NCBI GenBank assembly: GCA_964602415.1 | Contig: CAZRQL010000037.1 | Coordinates: forward strand, 1 to 27,962 | Length of the DNA stretch: 27,962 bases | Reading direction: 5' to 3' | Source: CAZRQL01 sp964602415 | GTDB lineage: Bacteria; Bacteroidota; Bacteroidia; Cytophagales; Flammeovirgaceae | Shown: piece after piece, positions 7,185-16,021 of the stretch | Position numbering within the stretch: the stretch's first letter is position 1 | How the letters are laid out: every line of letters begins with the position of its first letter | Translations under genes and position numbers: made by a program | Notes under the pieces: model-generated | What the model was told of the DNA's origin: nothing | The model's database searches: none | Seen by the model: the letters and a program-made list of their open reading frames with translations, nothing else

Positions 7185-9269
7185 TTAAAATTTAACCTTG
7201 ACCCCTGCAAACATTCCGCGTCCGGGCATGGCAGGGATGGAGTTGATGTTGCGCCTCATGATTTCAGGATCAAATACTTTCTCATCTAAGAGATTAGTAC
7301 CATAAAAATTGGCAATAATTTCTCCTTTTGAAGCATCCTTTTTGAGCAGTCTTGTAAAATTTAGGTCAAAATTGATGCTCAAAAGATTAAAGGCGGAAGG
7401 CTTGGGGTTATTTTGCTTAATGGTCAAAAATTCATTGGTTCTAAAAAGTGCGGCAGGCTCAGAAAAATACGAGTTGAATATACCAATATTGAGCCCCTGC
7501 ACAGGCATTGCGCCGATACCGAATTTGAGCATTTGGTTAGGCAAAAAAGTTACATCTTTTGATTGCACCACAAAACTGCTGTCTTTGCTAAGGATTCGGT
7601 TGTCTTGGCGGTTTTGCTGTATGGCATAAGAGGCCGTAAACTGGAGTTTATTGCCCCACAAATTAATTTTGGCTTCTGCTTCTGCACCTTGTATCCTGAG
7701 CTTATCGTTGTTGGCATAAGTAAGGCCATCCCTTGCTATAAGATTGTTTTGTAAGGAATTAAAATAAGAAATTGAAAAAAGATAATTGGTAAATTGATAA
7801 AAAATCTGGCCATCGAAAGTTTCTACTTTTTCGGCCTGCAGATTTCGGTTGCCTACCACCACACCGGGGGTGTTACTGCTGAGTTCTAGATAGGCCGGAT
7901 TTCGGAAAGCATTGCCCCACAGTATTTTTGCTCCCCATGCTTCATTGGGCGTTTTAAGGATTGCGCCCAAGCGTGGTACAATATCCAAATCAATATCAGG
8001 GATTTTATTGGCTTGCAGTCCACCGATGAGTTTGAGCCAGTCCCAAACTTGGTATTCCGCTTGCAGATAAGCCGCCCACCGCAACGCATCGTAAGGTGAA
8101 ATAATCTCCACCTTTTGATTGAGGGTATAACCGGGTAAAGCATTGGTAGGCAGCCCAAAACGTCCTATGGCCTCACCCGTTACTTGGTTGCCCAAGGCAC
8201 CGACAATAAAATTGATCTTGTCGCTTACTGTTATGTAGTTGGCTATTTCAAGAAGAAAATCATTCGATTTGGCTTTGACAGGTCTTGCAAAAACCAAGAA
8301 GAAAGGATCTAACTTCATTGCGTTGTAGGTGAAATTGATTTCTGTCCTCCAATTTTTGGTAATTTTAGTTTGATACCCCAAATCAATAAAGCCTCTGGTT
8401 TGCGAAACTTTGTCAGGCTCAAAACTGAGCGATGATTGCCACGCAGGTATAGAGCCCATGATATCAGTAAATTGGTGGCCATAGTAAGCCCTGAGCGAAA
8501 GGTTTTTATATTTGAGTGAAAAATTAGCACCCAAGCCGCGCTGCCCATACTTATGGGTTCTAAGGGTGTCAAATTCATCTTTAGCGGTAAAATCCCAACC
8601 CTGTTGACCAAAATACTGAACCGAAGTCATAGTCTGTAAATCGCCCACAGAGCTACCCATTGTTACTGATCCGCCTATGGAACCAAAACTCCCCCCCCAC
8701 AGAGAACTTTTTGTTCTTATGGCTGAAGCCTTTTTGGTAATGATATGTACAATCCCAGTAAAAGCCCCTGTTCCATAAAGCACCGACCCCGGCCCCCTAA
8801 GCACCTCGATTCTTTCCACCGCATCAATAGGGAAGCTATTCAACACAGCCATGTCCAAACCGGAAAAAAGACTCTCCCTTACTGGCCTGCCATCTATGAG
8901 TATGAGAACATGTGAGTTGAAATGGGATAAGCGATCTCCCCGAATAACTGCATTATTTTGCCGATAAGCATAAGAACCCGTAACGTACATCCCTGTAATA
9001 CGGTTGATCACATCCACCAGCGTATTGGCACCATACATTTGTATTTCTTGGGACATCACCACCGTAACCACAGCCGGAGATTCACCTTGGTACTCATCTG
9101 ATTTTGAGCCACTTTGAGCTTTGGTGCGGTCAAACACACTTATCTGGTCTGACTCATCTATCTTCTGACGAAAAAGACTGTCCAACTCTCCGCTGCCCTC
9201 TTCCATCGGCGGCTGCGCCCAAGCAAAATTATTTATTATCAATAAGATAAAAAGAACAAAGTATTTCAT
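7185..9269 (-). CDS. TonB-dependent outer-membrane receptor
   Basis: 694 residues. A signal peptide ends about residue 19 (NNFAWAQ). The plug domain spans about 62-180, with SPAVVTVV, the DVINRITGMYV segment, NNAVIRGDRLS, ILIDGRPVRES and RIEVLRGPGSVLYGTGAF. The remainder is a 22-stranded-type beta-barrel ending in the outer-membrane Phe (FAGVKVKF). There is no CarboxypepD_reg N-terminal domain and no SusD partner, so it is not a SusCD glycan system. It lies 10 bases downstream of the YfiR-family gene, surely in the same transcript. YfiR/receptor pairs recur in several phyla and suggest a sensory rather than bulk-import role. The ligand is unknown. Confidence 0.92.
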   Translation of the reverse strand: MKYFVLFILLIINNFAWAQPPMEEGSGELDSLFRQKIDESDQISVFDRTKAQSGSKSDEYQGESPAVVTVVMSQEIQMYGANTLVDVINRITGMYVTGSYAYRQNNAVIRGDRLSHFNSHVLILIDGRPVRESLFSGLDMAVLNSFPIDAVERIEVLRGPGSVLYGTGAFTGIVHIITKKASAIRTKSSLWGGSFGSIGGSVTMGSSVGDLQTMTSVQYFGQQGWDFTAKDEFDTLRTHKYGQRGLGANFSLKYKNLSLRAYYGHQFTDIMGSIPAWQSSLSFEPDKVSQTRGFIDLGYQTKITKNWRTEINFTYNAMKLDPFFLVFARPVKAKSNDFLLEIANYITVSDKINFIVGALGNQVTGEAIGRFGLPTNALPGYTLNQKVEIISPYDALRWAAYLQAEYQVWDWLKLIGGLQANKIPDIDLDIVPRLGAILKTPNEAWGAKILWGNAFRNPAYLELSSNTPGVVVGNRNLQAEKVETFDGQIFYQFTNYLFSISYFNSLQNNLIARDGLTYANNDKLRIQGAEAEAKINLWGNKLQFTASYAIQQNRQDNRILSKDSSFVVQSKDVTFLPNQMLKFGIGAMPVQGLNIGIFNSYFSEPAALFRTNEFLTIKQNNPKPSAFNLLSINFDLNFTRLLKKDASKGEIIANFYGTNLLDEKVFDPEIMRRNINSIPAMPGRGMFAGVKVKF

Positions 9270-9279
9270 CTTCAGGGGT

Positions 9280-9792
9280 TTAACGGGTTAAATTCATTTT
9301 GATTAGGTAGGCAGAGGCTTTCAGTCCTTTTTTTTCTAAGTTGCTCTCGTTGAGCTCATAGCGAGGTTGGTTATTGACCAAAGTGAGATTGATGTCGCTG
9401 CCTTTATTGAGTGCCCCTTCCTTTTCTGTAACAATGAGTAAGGGTTTGGTAGCGTATAATTTACTAACATTTGATAAGTTAAGCCTTGATGTAACGGGTA
9501 CAAACAGCAAATCACAAGCGTTAAACTGCTCTTCAGAATTCAGGTTTTTGACTACTACTTTTTTGTCCCCCGGTGCTTGTATTTTTGAAAGTTTGTCGCT
9601 CAAAATACCCGTCACTTGCTTGTTGGAAAATACGCCAACCACAAACTCTGTAGAACTGGTGGCTGATGACCACTGGATCTGTTTGATAAAATTAGAAAGA
9701 AAAACAGTTTGTATCCTATAATCACTGGTTTGCGCTGAAAGAGATAAACCCGTAAAAATCAGCACAAAGCACACCATAAAAGATTTATTCAT
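9280..9792 (-). CDS. YfiR/DUF4154-family periplasmic protein
   Basis: 170 residues from the ATG at 9792; the frame is open to 9825, but the signal peptide (MNKSFMVCFVLIFTGLSLSA) begins here and a -7 element lies just upstream. The family pattern is visible: YRIQTVFLSNFIKQIQW near the mature start, FVVGVFSN, CDLLFVP, the LLIVTEKEG strand, INLTLVNNQPRYELN and GLKASAYLIKM at the end. In Pseudomonas, YfiR is a periplasmic repressor of the membrane diguanylate cyclase YfiN. No GGDEF protein is present here, so the partner is unknown; the co-transcribed receptor is the obvious candidate. Confidence 0.85.
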   Translation of the reverse strand: MNKSFMVCFVLIFTGLSLSAQTSDYRIQTVFLSNFIKQIQWSSATSSTEFVVGVFSNKQVTGILSDKLSKIQAPGDKKVVVKNLNSEEQFNACDLLFVPVTSRLNLSNVSKLYATKPLLIVTEKEGALNKGSDINLTLVNNQPRYELNESNLEKKGLKASAYLIKMNLTR

Positions 9793-9813
9793 ACGCTTTG
9801 GCATATTGCTGCG

Positions 9814-9821
9814 CAAATATA
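9814..9821 (-). promoter_or_regulatory. Perfect -7 element (TATATTTG) before the yfiR-like gene
   Basis: The minus strand reads TATATTTG, an exact TAnnTTTG match, placing transcription start near 9807 and about 14 bases before the ATG at 9792. No TTG is found at the usual distance upstream. It supports the shorter start and a transcript separate from the muramidase-like gene. Confidence 0.4.
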
Positions 9822-9857
9822 GCAATGTAGATAAATTAAAAAATTTATGTTATAAAC

Positions 9858-10523
9858 TTACATGAGTCCAAGGCTAACGGGAAGAGCTTTGGGTAAATTA
9901 ATACGGTCTGTATCGAGCTTAGGAGCAAAGTTTTCCATGTAGGCGATTCCTCTGCGCACATAATTGGGGTCAGTAGTCTGAGGTAATAAAGTGGGATGCA
10001 CTTTTCCTGTATTGTGATAATGAAAGGCATCCCGATAGTTGCCGTTTTTCAAAAGATGTCCGTACGTTTTTTTGCACCAAAGGATGCTATTGTATAAGGC
10101 ATTTGGTCCGGCAAAGTGCTCTATACTTTTGCCTAAAGCAATGCAGTGATACCCCATGACCTGAAGAGGCCCCCATGAAGTGGCCAATAGTTTGAGTTCA
10201 TGGTCAGAATACCGCTTTAAGTCTTTGGTTTTCAGACCACTGTAAGTTTGTATCTTGCCTTTTTGCAGTTGCTTTAGTTTGTCATAGACATGTGCCTCAA
10301 ATCTTTTGCCTGCCGGCAAATTGCCTGAGCACTCCAATACAATAAGTGCTTTGAAATAATGAGCCGGCAAGTCCAGTTCTTTACAAATTTTATCAACCGC
10401 TTTTTCATAGTTTTTTTCTATTCTCATGACAGCGACCCTTTCGACTGCCACGGGTTTAAGCCAAGTGCCTAAAATCCAGAAAAAAAACAACAAGCCACAA
10501 AAATAAAAAATGATTTTTTGCAC
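9858..10523 (-). CDS. Membrane-anchored N-acetylmuramidase-like protein
   Basis: 221 residues from a GTG codon (10523). This is the only start that keeps the N-terminal hydrophobic segment (about 5-22), because an in-frame stop lies 12 bases upstream. The body resembles the N-acetylmuramidase domain of phage endolysins (PF11860/DUF3380-type): VLECSGN with a probable catalytic Glu64, KRFEAHVYDKL (73-83), ATSWGPLQVMGY (114-125), an FAGPNA helix and a late FHYHNTG. The protein probably cuts peptidoglycan at the outer face of the inner membrane. It is upstream of, and on the same strand as, the YfiR-like gene (65-base gap). A phage origin is possible, but no other phage gene is nearby. Confidence 0.72.
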   Translation of the reverse strand: MQKIIFYFCGLLFFFWILGTWLKPVAVERVAVMRIEKNYEKAVDKICKELDLPAHYFKALIVLECSGNLPAGKRFEAHVYDKLKQLQKGKIQTYSGLKTKDLKRYSDHELKLLATSWGPLQVMGYHCIALGKSIEHFAGPNALYNSILWCKKTYGHLLKNGNYRDAFHYHNTGKVHPTLLPQTTDPNYVRRGIAYMENFAPKLDTDRINLPKALPVSLGLM

Positions 10524-10639
10524 GTCGAAAGTTTATATTGATAGCATTAATGGCAACATTGAACTCTGCTGATAGGTTCTTACTACATCTTAGTCAACAA
10601 TAGTTTTGACGGATTTTAGTCTCAAAAGGATGTGTAGAA

Positions 10640-10672
10640 TTGAATAATCTACTTGTGTTTATCCTATTTTTG
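10640..10672 (+). promoter_or_regulatory. Bacteroidota promoter for the DUF445/mscS genes
   Basis: TTG (10640-10642), a 22-base spacer and TATTTTTG (10665-10672) match TTG-N17-23-TAnnTTTG exactly. RNA would start about 10679, 20 bases before the ATG at 10701, which rules out the longer open frame starting at 10653. Confidence 0.5.
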
Positions 10673-10700
10673 CCCCAAAAGTCACACCAAACCAAGGTTT

Positions 10701-11303
10701 ATGAACTGGATTATTTTCACTTTGCCTATTATTTCCGGCTTAATCGGCTGGCTTACCAATTATGTGGCTATCAAGATGCTGTTCCATCCCAGAAAAAAAA
10801 TCAATCTGTATTTGTTCCAAATGCAAGGCGTTTTTCCTAAACGCAAACCTATTTTGGCAGAGCGTCTGGGGCGAATTGTGGCCAGAGACCTGCTTTCCGT
10901 AGAAGCCATTAAAGAAAAATTGGATACGCCTGAAAATCAACAACAAATAAAGGTAGCTATCGTCAATGAACTCGAAGACTACATCGTAAACAAACTAAAG
11001 CCCTCTAATCCAATGCTAAGTATGGTATTGACTGATGGCGTTGTCAAACAGATAAGAGACCGGCTGGATACCCAACTCGAATCGGTTGTGCCTCGTTTCA
11101 GCGGGAAAATAGCCCAAAAAGTGGAAGATGTCAATTTGGAACAGATGGTCAGAGAAAAAGTCGCTGCCTTCTCAGATAAAAAACTCGAAGAAACACTCAT
11201 GGCCGTGATAAACAAAGAGTTAAGATTTGTTGAAATTGCAGGAGGCGTATTAGGATTTGCTATTGGCCTGATTCAACTCATGCTTTTGAACTTAATAAAG
11301 TAA
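10701..11303 (+). CDS. DUF445-family membrane protein
   Basis: 200 residues from the ATG at 10701, chosen because the DUF445 pattern starts here (MNWIIFTLPIISGLIGWLTN, then YVAIKMLFHPRK) and a promoter covers the upstream codons. There is an N-terminal transmembrane segment, a soluble helical middle (including the GVFPKRKPILAERLG loop seen in the family) and a C-terminal transmembrane segment (about 177-197, GGVLGFAIGLIQLMLL). DUF445/YheB-like proteins have no firm function; they are envelope proteins. Next on the strand is mscS, 75 bases on. Confidence 0.82.
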   Translation: MNWIIFTLPIISGLIGWLTNYVAIKMLFHPRKKINLYLFQMQGVFPKRKPILAERLGRIVARDLLSVEAIKEKLDTPENQQQIKVAIVNELEDYIVNKLKPSNPMLSMVLTDGVVKQIRDRLDTQLESVVPRFSGKIAQKVEDVNLEQMVREKVAAFSDKKLEETLMAVINKELRFVEIAGGVLGFAIGLIQLMLLNLIK

Positions 11304-11351
11304 CTTAAGAATTATTAGGAAATTATTTTTTTTACCCACCCGCTTTCAACC

Positions 11352-11359
11352 CACCTTTG
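11352..11359 (+). promoter_or_regulatory. Possible -7 element before mscS
   Basis: CACCTTTG differs from TAnnTTTG by one base and lies 20 bases before the ATG at 11379. No TTG is seen at the correct distance, only a T-run (11326-11333). Weak evidence. Confidence 0.25.
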
Positions 11360-11378
11360 TACAAATATTAAAAAAATT

Positions 11379-12185
11379 ATGGAAGTACAGAATTACGCTC
11401 AAATGGTCATCGAATTGGCCATAAAATTTGCCCCATCGGTGATACTGGCAATCGTTACGCTGGTCGTGGGCTTTTGGGTGATTGGCAGAATCGTAGGGGG
11501 GACATCAAGGCTAATGGAGGTTCGGAAGATGGATGTCTCACTGAGACCCTTTTTGCTCAGTCTTTTGAGCGTTTCGCTTAAAGTGATGCTTCTTTTGAGT
11601 GTGGCCTCAATAGTAGGCATACAAACCACTTCGTTTGTGGCAGTGGTCGGTGCGGCTTCTTTGGCGATTGGATTGGCTTTGCAAGGCAGTTTGAGCAATT
11701 TTGCGGGGGGCGTGATTATATTGGTGTTTAAGCCCTTCAAAGTAGGAGACCACCTTGTGGCTCAAGGGGTTGAAGGAGATGTAGTAGCCATCCAGATTTT
11801 TCATACCATCTTGAGAACCCCTGATTTGAGAGACATTATCATTCCCAATGGCCCCTTAATCACCGGAACGATTATCAACTTTTCGGTGGTTGATTCGCTG
11901 CGCCCCGTCAATCTCCAGTACCAACTAAGCCCCGCCAACGAATACGCCAAGGTCAAAAACATACTTTTGGAAGTAGGTAAAAACCATCCAAAAAATGCCA
12001 AGCCTGCCGATACTTTCGTAGGCCTCAACTCAATTAAAGACCAAAGTATGTACATTGATTTCATCGTTTGGTGTAAGCCAAGTGATTTTGTATCAGTAAA
12101 CTATGGTTTAAACGAGAGTGTCAAAATGGCATTTGAAAAAGAGGGCATCATCCCTGCAGTTCCGGCTATTTACGTAAGACAATAA
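11379..12185 (+). CDS. mscS: MscS-type small-conductance mechanosensitive channel
   Basis: 268 residues, close to the E. coli MscS length. Three membrane segments are seen (about 17-39, 57-80 and 83-117). The pore helix TM3 carries the family signature GAASLAIGLALQGSLSNFAG (91-110), followed by the beta domain start KPFKVGD (118-124) and the conserved IPNG (155-158). It opens under membrane tension to release solutes after hypo-osmotic shock. It follows the DUF445 gene and is followed by a rho-independent terminator. Confidence 0.95.
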   Translation: MEVQNYAQMVIELAIKFAPSVILAIVTLVVGFWVIGRIVGGTSRLMEVRKMDVSLRPFLLSLLSVSLKVMLLLSVASIVGIQTTSFVAVVGAASLAIGLALQGSLSNFAGGVIILVFKPFKVGDHLVAQGVEGDVVAIQIFHTILRTPDLRDIIIPNGPLITGTIINFSVVDSLRPVNLQYQLSPANEYAKVKNILLEVGKNHPKNAKPADTFVGLNSIKDQSMYIDFIVWCKPSDFVSVNYGLNESVKMAFEKEGIIPAVPAIYVRQ

Positions 12186-12220
12186 CTTTGATGACCTAAC
12201 CACTCATGTTGCAATTTATG

Positions 12221-12256
12221 ACCCGAGGTTTTTTAGCTTCGGGTTTTCTTTTTTTT
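12221..12256 (+). terminator. Intrinsic terminator after mscS
   Basis: ACCCGAGG (12221-12228) pairs with CTTCGGGT (12237-12244), 8 pairs with one G-T, around an 8-base loop, followed by a T-rich run to 12256. It lies 36 bases after the mscS stop codon. Confidence 0.8.
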
Positions 12257-12287
12257 CCAATTAAGCGATTGGAAATTCTATGCTTAT

Positions 12288-12322
12288 TTGTTATGTTCTA
12301 AAAGCAAAATTTCTTTTATTTG
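12288..12322 (+). promoter_or_regulatory. Weak candidate promoter for the thiolase operon
   Basis: TTG (12288-12290) and TTTATTTG (12315-12322) are 24 bases apart; the -7 element has one mismatch and the spacing is one over the usual range. It lies just after the mscS terminator and 15 bases before the ATG at 12338. Confidence 0.3.
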
Positions 12323-12337
12323 CCAAAAGAATTTATA

Positions 12338-13516
12338 ATGAACGAAGCATATATTGTAGCTGGTTACCGCACGGCTGTCGGCAAAGCAAAAAAAGGTGGC
12401 TTTCGGTTTACCCGTCCCGATGATTTGGCTGCTGAGGTTATCAAACACCTTATTTCCAGTGTTGAGGGCTTCGAGTCTTCAAAGGTAGATGACTTGATTG
12501 TGGGCAACGCTGTACCTGAAGCCGAACAAGGTATGCAAATGGGGCGCATGATTTCACTTTTGAGCTTGCCGCTCAATGTTTCGGGTATGATAGTAAACCG
12601 CTACTGCGGCTCAGGACTTGAGGCTATTGCGTTGGGCGTGGCCAAAATACGCTCGGGTATGGCTGAGTGCATCATAGCCGGAGGCACAGAAAGCATGTCG
12701 CTTGTGCCTACAATGGGCTACAAGACGGCACTCAATTGGAAACTGGCCTCTACACACCCTGAATACTACCTCAGCATGGGGCTTACCGCCGAGCAAGTTG
12801 CCAAAGACTACCAAATCAAGCGCGAAGAAGCAGACGAGTTTTCTTATCACTCGCACCAAAAAGCCATTGCAGCCATCACATCAGGAAAGTTCAAACCCGA
12901 GATTGTACCTATTAAAGTGGTTGAAAACTACGTAGATGGGAGTGGTAAAAAAGCTACCCGTGAGTTTGTGGTGGACACGGACGAGGGGCCACGCGCCGAT
13001 ACAAGCATAGAAGCCTTGGCCAAACTCAAGCCTGTTTTTGCACAAGGTGGGCAGGTTACTGCCGGCAACTCATCCCAAACTTCCGACGGTGCGTCTTTTG
13101 TGCTCATCATGTCTGAAAAAATGGTAAACCAACTCAATATCAAACCCATTGCCAGACTGGTAAGCTACGCAACGGCAGGGGTTGACCCTCGTATTATGGG
13201 CATTGGGCCTGTTGAGGCCATACCTCGCGCGCTGCGACAAGCGGGACTCAATTTGGCAGACATTGAACAAATCGAACTCAATGAAGCCTTTGCTGCTCAG
13301 GCTCTGGCTGTCATCAAACAGGCGGGTTTGGACGGACAGCGCGTAAACCCTAACGGCGGGGCAGTTGCTTTGGGGCATCCACTGGGCTGCTCGGGAGCCA
13401 AGCTAAGTGTCCAACTTTTTAACGAAATGCGCCGCCGCAATCAAAAATACGGTATGGTTACCGCTTGCGTGGGTGGGGGACAAGGTGTAGCAGGCATTTA
13501 TGAAATAATTTATTAA
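12338..13516 (+). CDS. Acetyl-CoA acyltransferase (thiolase)
   Basis: 392 residues from the ATG at 12338; an in-frame TTG at 12320 is rejected because thiolases start like MNEAYIVAGYRTAVGKA. It carries the acyl-accepting Cys90 (NRYCGSGLE), NEAFAAQ (315-321), catalytic His347 (GHPLGCSG) and Cys377 (ACVGGGQG). It reacts acetyl-CoA with an acyl-CoA, either cleaving 3-ketoacyl-CoA in beta-oxidation or condensing acetyl-CoA units; sequence reading alone does not separate FadA from AtoB. No FadB, FadD or acyl-CoA dehydrogenase gene is in the window. A small membrane protein gene follows two bases after its stop. Confidence 0.93.
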   Translation: MNEAYIVAGYRTAVGKAKKGGFRFTRPDDLAAEVIKHLISSVEGFESSKVDDLIVGNAVPEAEQGMQMGRMISLLSLPLNVSGMIVNRYCGSGLEAIALGVAKIRSGMAECIIAGGTESMSLVPTMGYKTALNWKLASTHPEYYLSMGLTAEQVAKDYQIKREEADEFSYHSHQKAIAAITSGKFKPEIVPIKVVENYVDGSGKKATREFVVDTDEGPRADTSIEALAKLKPVFAQGGQVTAGNSSQTSDGASFVLIMSEKMVNQLNIKPIARLVSYATAGVDPRIMGIGPVEAIPRALRQAGLNLADIEQIELNEAFAAQALAVIKQAGLDGQRVNPNGGAVALGHPLGCSGAKLSVQLFNEMRRRNQKYGMVTACVGGGQGVAGIYEIIY

Positions 13517-13518
13517 TA

Positions 13519-13998
13519 ATGAAATACATAGGTTTGCTTGTTTTCCTTTTTTCACAAACAATTGTACTGGCTCAAAAACCTTCGGGCAACAGTCTTTCTC
13601 AGTCCTTGGATGTGGCCATTATTTTGGCAGTTATGATTGGTTTTTATCTGTTGCTAAAATGGTTCAACGTTCCCGAAAGACCTAAAAAGATAACGTTTAA
13701 ACCCATAAAACCCAAGGAATGGCATGAAATAGTTGCAGACAAAATCGGTGAATTCAAAGATGTAGCCCCCAATACCAAACTTGCAGGCTACAAAGTATCA
13801 GAGAAAAAAGACATTGATACTTTTATCTTCATGGCGAAAGTGGACAAATCAAGCGTGCGTGCAGACGAAAATAAAAAAGTGGTAGAAGCGGAAAAGGCAA
13901 ACAAAAAACTCAGAAATATGTTATCAATACTTTCATTTTTACTTTTGTGCTTGGTGGTATTTCTAGTTTATTGGTTCTGGTGGAGGACAAGCAAATAA
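13519..13998 (+). CDS. Small membrane protein, function unknown
   Basis: 159 residues. It starts two bases after the thiolase stop and is probably co-translated. It has a signal-peptide-like N-terminus (1-18, ending VLAQ), a transmembrane segment (about 30-49), a lysine-rich soluble stretch containing PKKITFKPIKPKEWHEIV (55-72) and a helical KVVEAEKANKK segment, and a C-terminal transmembrane segment (about 134-154) ending in WWRTSK. I do not recognise the family. The position suggests a link to the thiolase transcript but not a function. Confidence 0.7.
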   Translation: MKYIGLLVFLFSQTIVLAQKPSGNSLSQSLDVAIILAVMIGFYLLLKWFNVPERPKKITFKPIKPKEWHEIVADKIGEFKDVAPNTKLAGYKVSEKKDIDTFIFMAKVDKSSVRADENKKVVEAEKANKKLRNMLSILSFLLLCLVVFLVYWFWWRTSK

Positions 13999-14159
13999 AG
14001 CCCAACGAGTTATCAGTATAGCCCGACACCGAAAGCCCAACAGTTTTGTGGCAACTTTGACTCAACCAAGATTCTGTTTTATGGTATTAAACAACTGAAT
14101 TACAATATTTTACAATAAAAAGCATAAGACACTTTGAGAAATGAAAATTGGCTCACTTC

Positions 14160-15917
14160 TTATTCCAAAGTGCGATTGACTAATTTGAAATTCAATTTCT
14201 TTTCGTCTTCGCTACCTCCCAGTTCTTTGGCTTTTTTCCAAAATATAACTGCTTCGTCTATCCTGCCCAGCCTAAAGAGTACATCCCCATAATGCTCATT
14301 GATAACCCCACTATTGGGATTGATTGCCACTGCTTTAGCCAAATATTTTTCTGCCTCAACGTATTGCCCCAACTTATAGAGAACCCAACCGTGGGTATCA
14401 AGGTAGGTTGGGTTATTGGGAAAAAGGGCAATCAGTTTGCCGCTATTGGCTCTGGCTATGTCAAGTTTTTGTCCACGTAGTGCAAGAAAGTAGCTGTAAT
14501 TATTCAGTGCATGGGCATCGCTTGGCTTGCTGGTTAGAATGACTTCAAAAGATTGGTCGCTCAACTCATTTTCACCAAGATAGTGATATACATCAGCGAG
14601 TTGAGCCACTATATCAAGTTCGAGGTCTGTTTCGGAAGCCAACTTACGCCCCTGCTCCAGTATTCTTGCAGCTTTGGGATACTCTTTTTTCAACGTGTAT
14701 CCTAAGCCTGCGAAAAGATAAAACTGAGGCATGTAAGGAAACGCGCTTATTGCTTCTTCGGCATCTTCTATTAGTTCCGATGCCCACATATTTTTCAAAT
14801 CCAAATTCAATAGCTGCATCCAAACCGGTACCAAATTGGCATCCAGCTCCAATGCCTTCTTGTAGGCGTTGCGCGCTTGTTTGTCCTGACCGCTTGCCAG
14901 CAGATAATCTCCATGAACAAATTGTATGCGCGGCAAGTTGGGATGGCTTTCTGCCAACTGAGCAACCATAGGCAGAAACTGTCCATAAAGAGAATCCACC
15001 CCCATTTTAAAAACCACCTCCAACAGTTCAATACGAGAATCCAATACCAAATTAGGATCAAGTATAACCGCGTGAACAATATTTAAAAACTGCTGGTATT
15101 CTTTTTGTCGAATGTAAAGAATAGCCAATTGGAATTTGGCCTGAGATCCATATTCTTCATCAGACACTAAGTTTTGAAGTATAATTTGGGCTTCTTGGTT
15201 TCTGTTTATCAAGGAAAGCAGTTCGGCGTGGTCTAAAATAAACCGCTTTTCGGTAGGAAAAGCATTGATGAGTTTTTGGCTCTCTTTAAGGGCTTGTTCG
15301 TAGTTTCTTTCTCCCAAATAAATTCGTTGCTTTTGTCTGATGATGGTTTCCTCAATTCCCAAAATAGCTTCGGCCTCTTGATAGGTTTTGAGGGCATCTT
15401 CGTTTTTACCTAAGTAAAGATAACTGCCGGCCAATTCATAGTACCATTCTGTGGCATTGGGCACGTTTTTGAGTCCGGCTTTGTAGGTTTCGATTACTTT
15501 TTGGTACTCTCCCAAATTTGCATACACCTCAACCAAAAGGGTATAAAAATGTCTATTTTTTTTGTCCAAGGATATGGCTTGCAGCAAGAAACTCTCAGCT
15601 TGTGTATAGTTTCGCAAGGCAAATAAACAGTGCCCTATTTTGTATTTGACGGCGGCGTTGTTGGGGGCGAGTTTTGCGCAGCGCTGGTACTCATCCATAG
15701 CTTTCTGGTAATCGCCCGCTACAAACTTTTGTGTAGCTTTGAAATAGATTTTTTTTACATCCAAGTCAGGTAGCGGCACCTCAGGGTGTATCAAAATGCT
15801 TGATTGCTCTATTTTGTCCTTTTTTCGCTTTGCTTTTTTCTCTTTTTTCTGCGAAAAAACAACAGCAGGACAAGTTAGCATATAAACCAACAACAATAGC
15901 CTAAACCATTTAGTCAT
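14160..15917 (-). CDS. Periplasmic or outer-membrane TPR-repeat protein
   Basis: 585 residues from the ATG at 15917. The frame is open to 16076, but that part overlaps dapB and lacks homology-like features, whereas MTKWFRLLLLVYMLTCPAVV is a signal peptide. A lysine-rich linker (KKEKKAKRKKDK) follows. The rest is a long run of tetratricopeptide repeats, for example AMDEYQRCAKLAPNNAAVKY, KALELDANLVP, AVAINPNSGVINEHYGDVLFRLG. The repeats would scaffold protein contacts in the envelope. No enzymatic domain is visible. The gene lies 104 bases after dapB on the same strand. Confidence 0.85.
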   Translation of the reverse strand: MTKWFRLLLLVYMLTCPAVVFSQKKEKKAKRKKDKIEQSSILIHPEVPLPDLDVKKIYFKATQKFVAGDYQKAMDEYQRCAKLAPNNAAVKYKIGHCLFALRNYTQAESFLLQAISLDKKNRHFYTLLVEVYANLGEYQKVIETYKAGLKNVPNATEWYYELAGSYLYLGKNEDALKTYQEAEAILGIEETIIRQKQRIYLGERNYEQALKESQKLINAFPTEKRFILDHAELLSLINRNQEAQIILQNLVSDEEYGSQAKFQLAILYIRQKEYQQFLNIVHAVILDPNLVLDSRIELLEVVFKMGVDSLYGQFLPMVAQLAESHPNLPRIQFVHGDYLLASGQDKQARNAYKKALELDANLVPVWMQLLNLDLKNMWASELIEDAEEAISAFPYMPQFYLFAGLGYTLKKEYPKAARILEQGRKLASETDLELDIVAQLADVYHYLGENELSDQSFEVILTSKPSDAHALNNYSYFLALRGQKLDIARANSGKLIALFPNNPTYLDTHGWVLYKLGQYVEAEKYLAKAVAINPNSGVINEHYGDVLFRLGRIDEAVIFWKKAKELGGSEDEKKLNFKLVNRTLE

Positions 15918-16021
15918 AGTTAAAAAGAAATCGTACATCAATAATAAGATAAGCATTCTATGTTTGTGATGGTTTGAATTTGAGTAAAAATTTTGGTAAA
16001 AAAAGTCGAAAAGTTGGAGAC

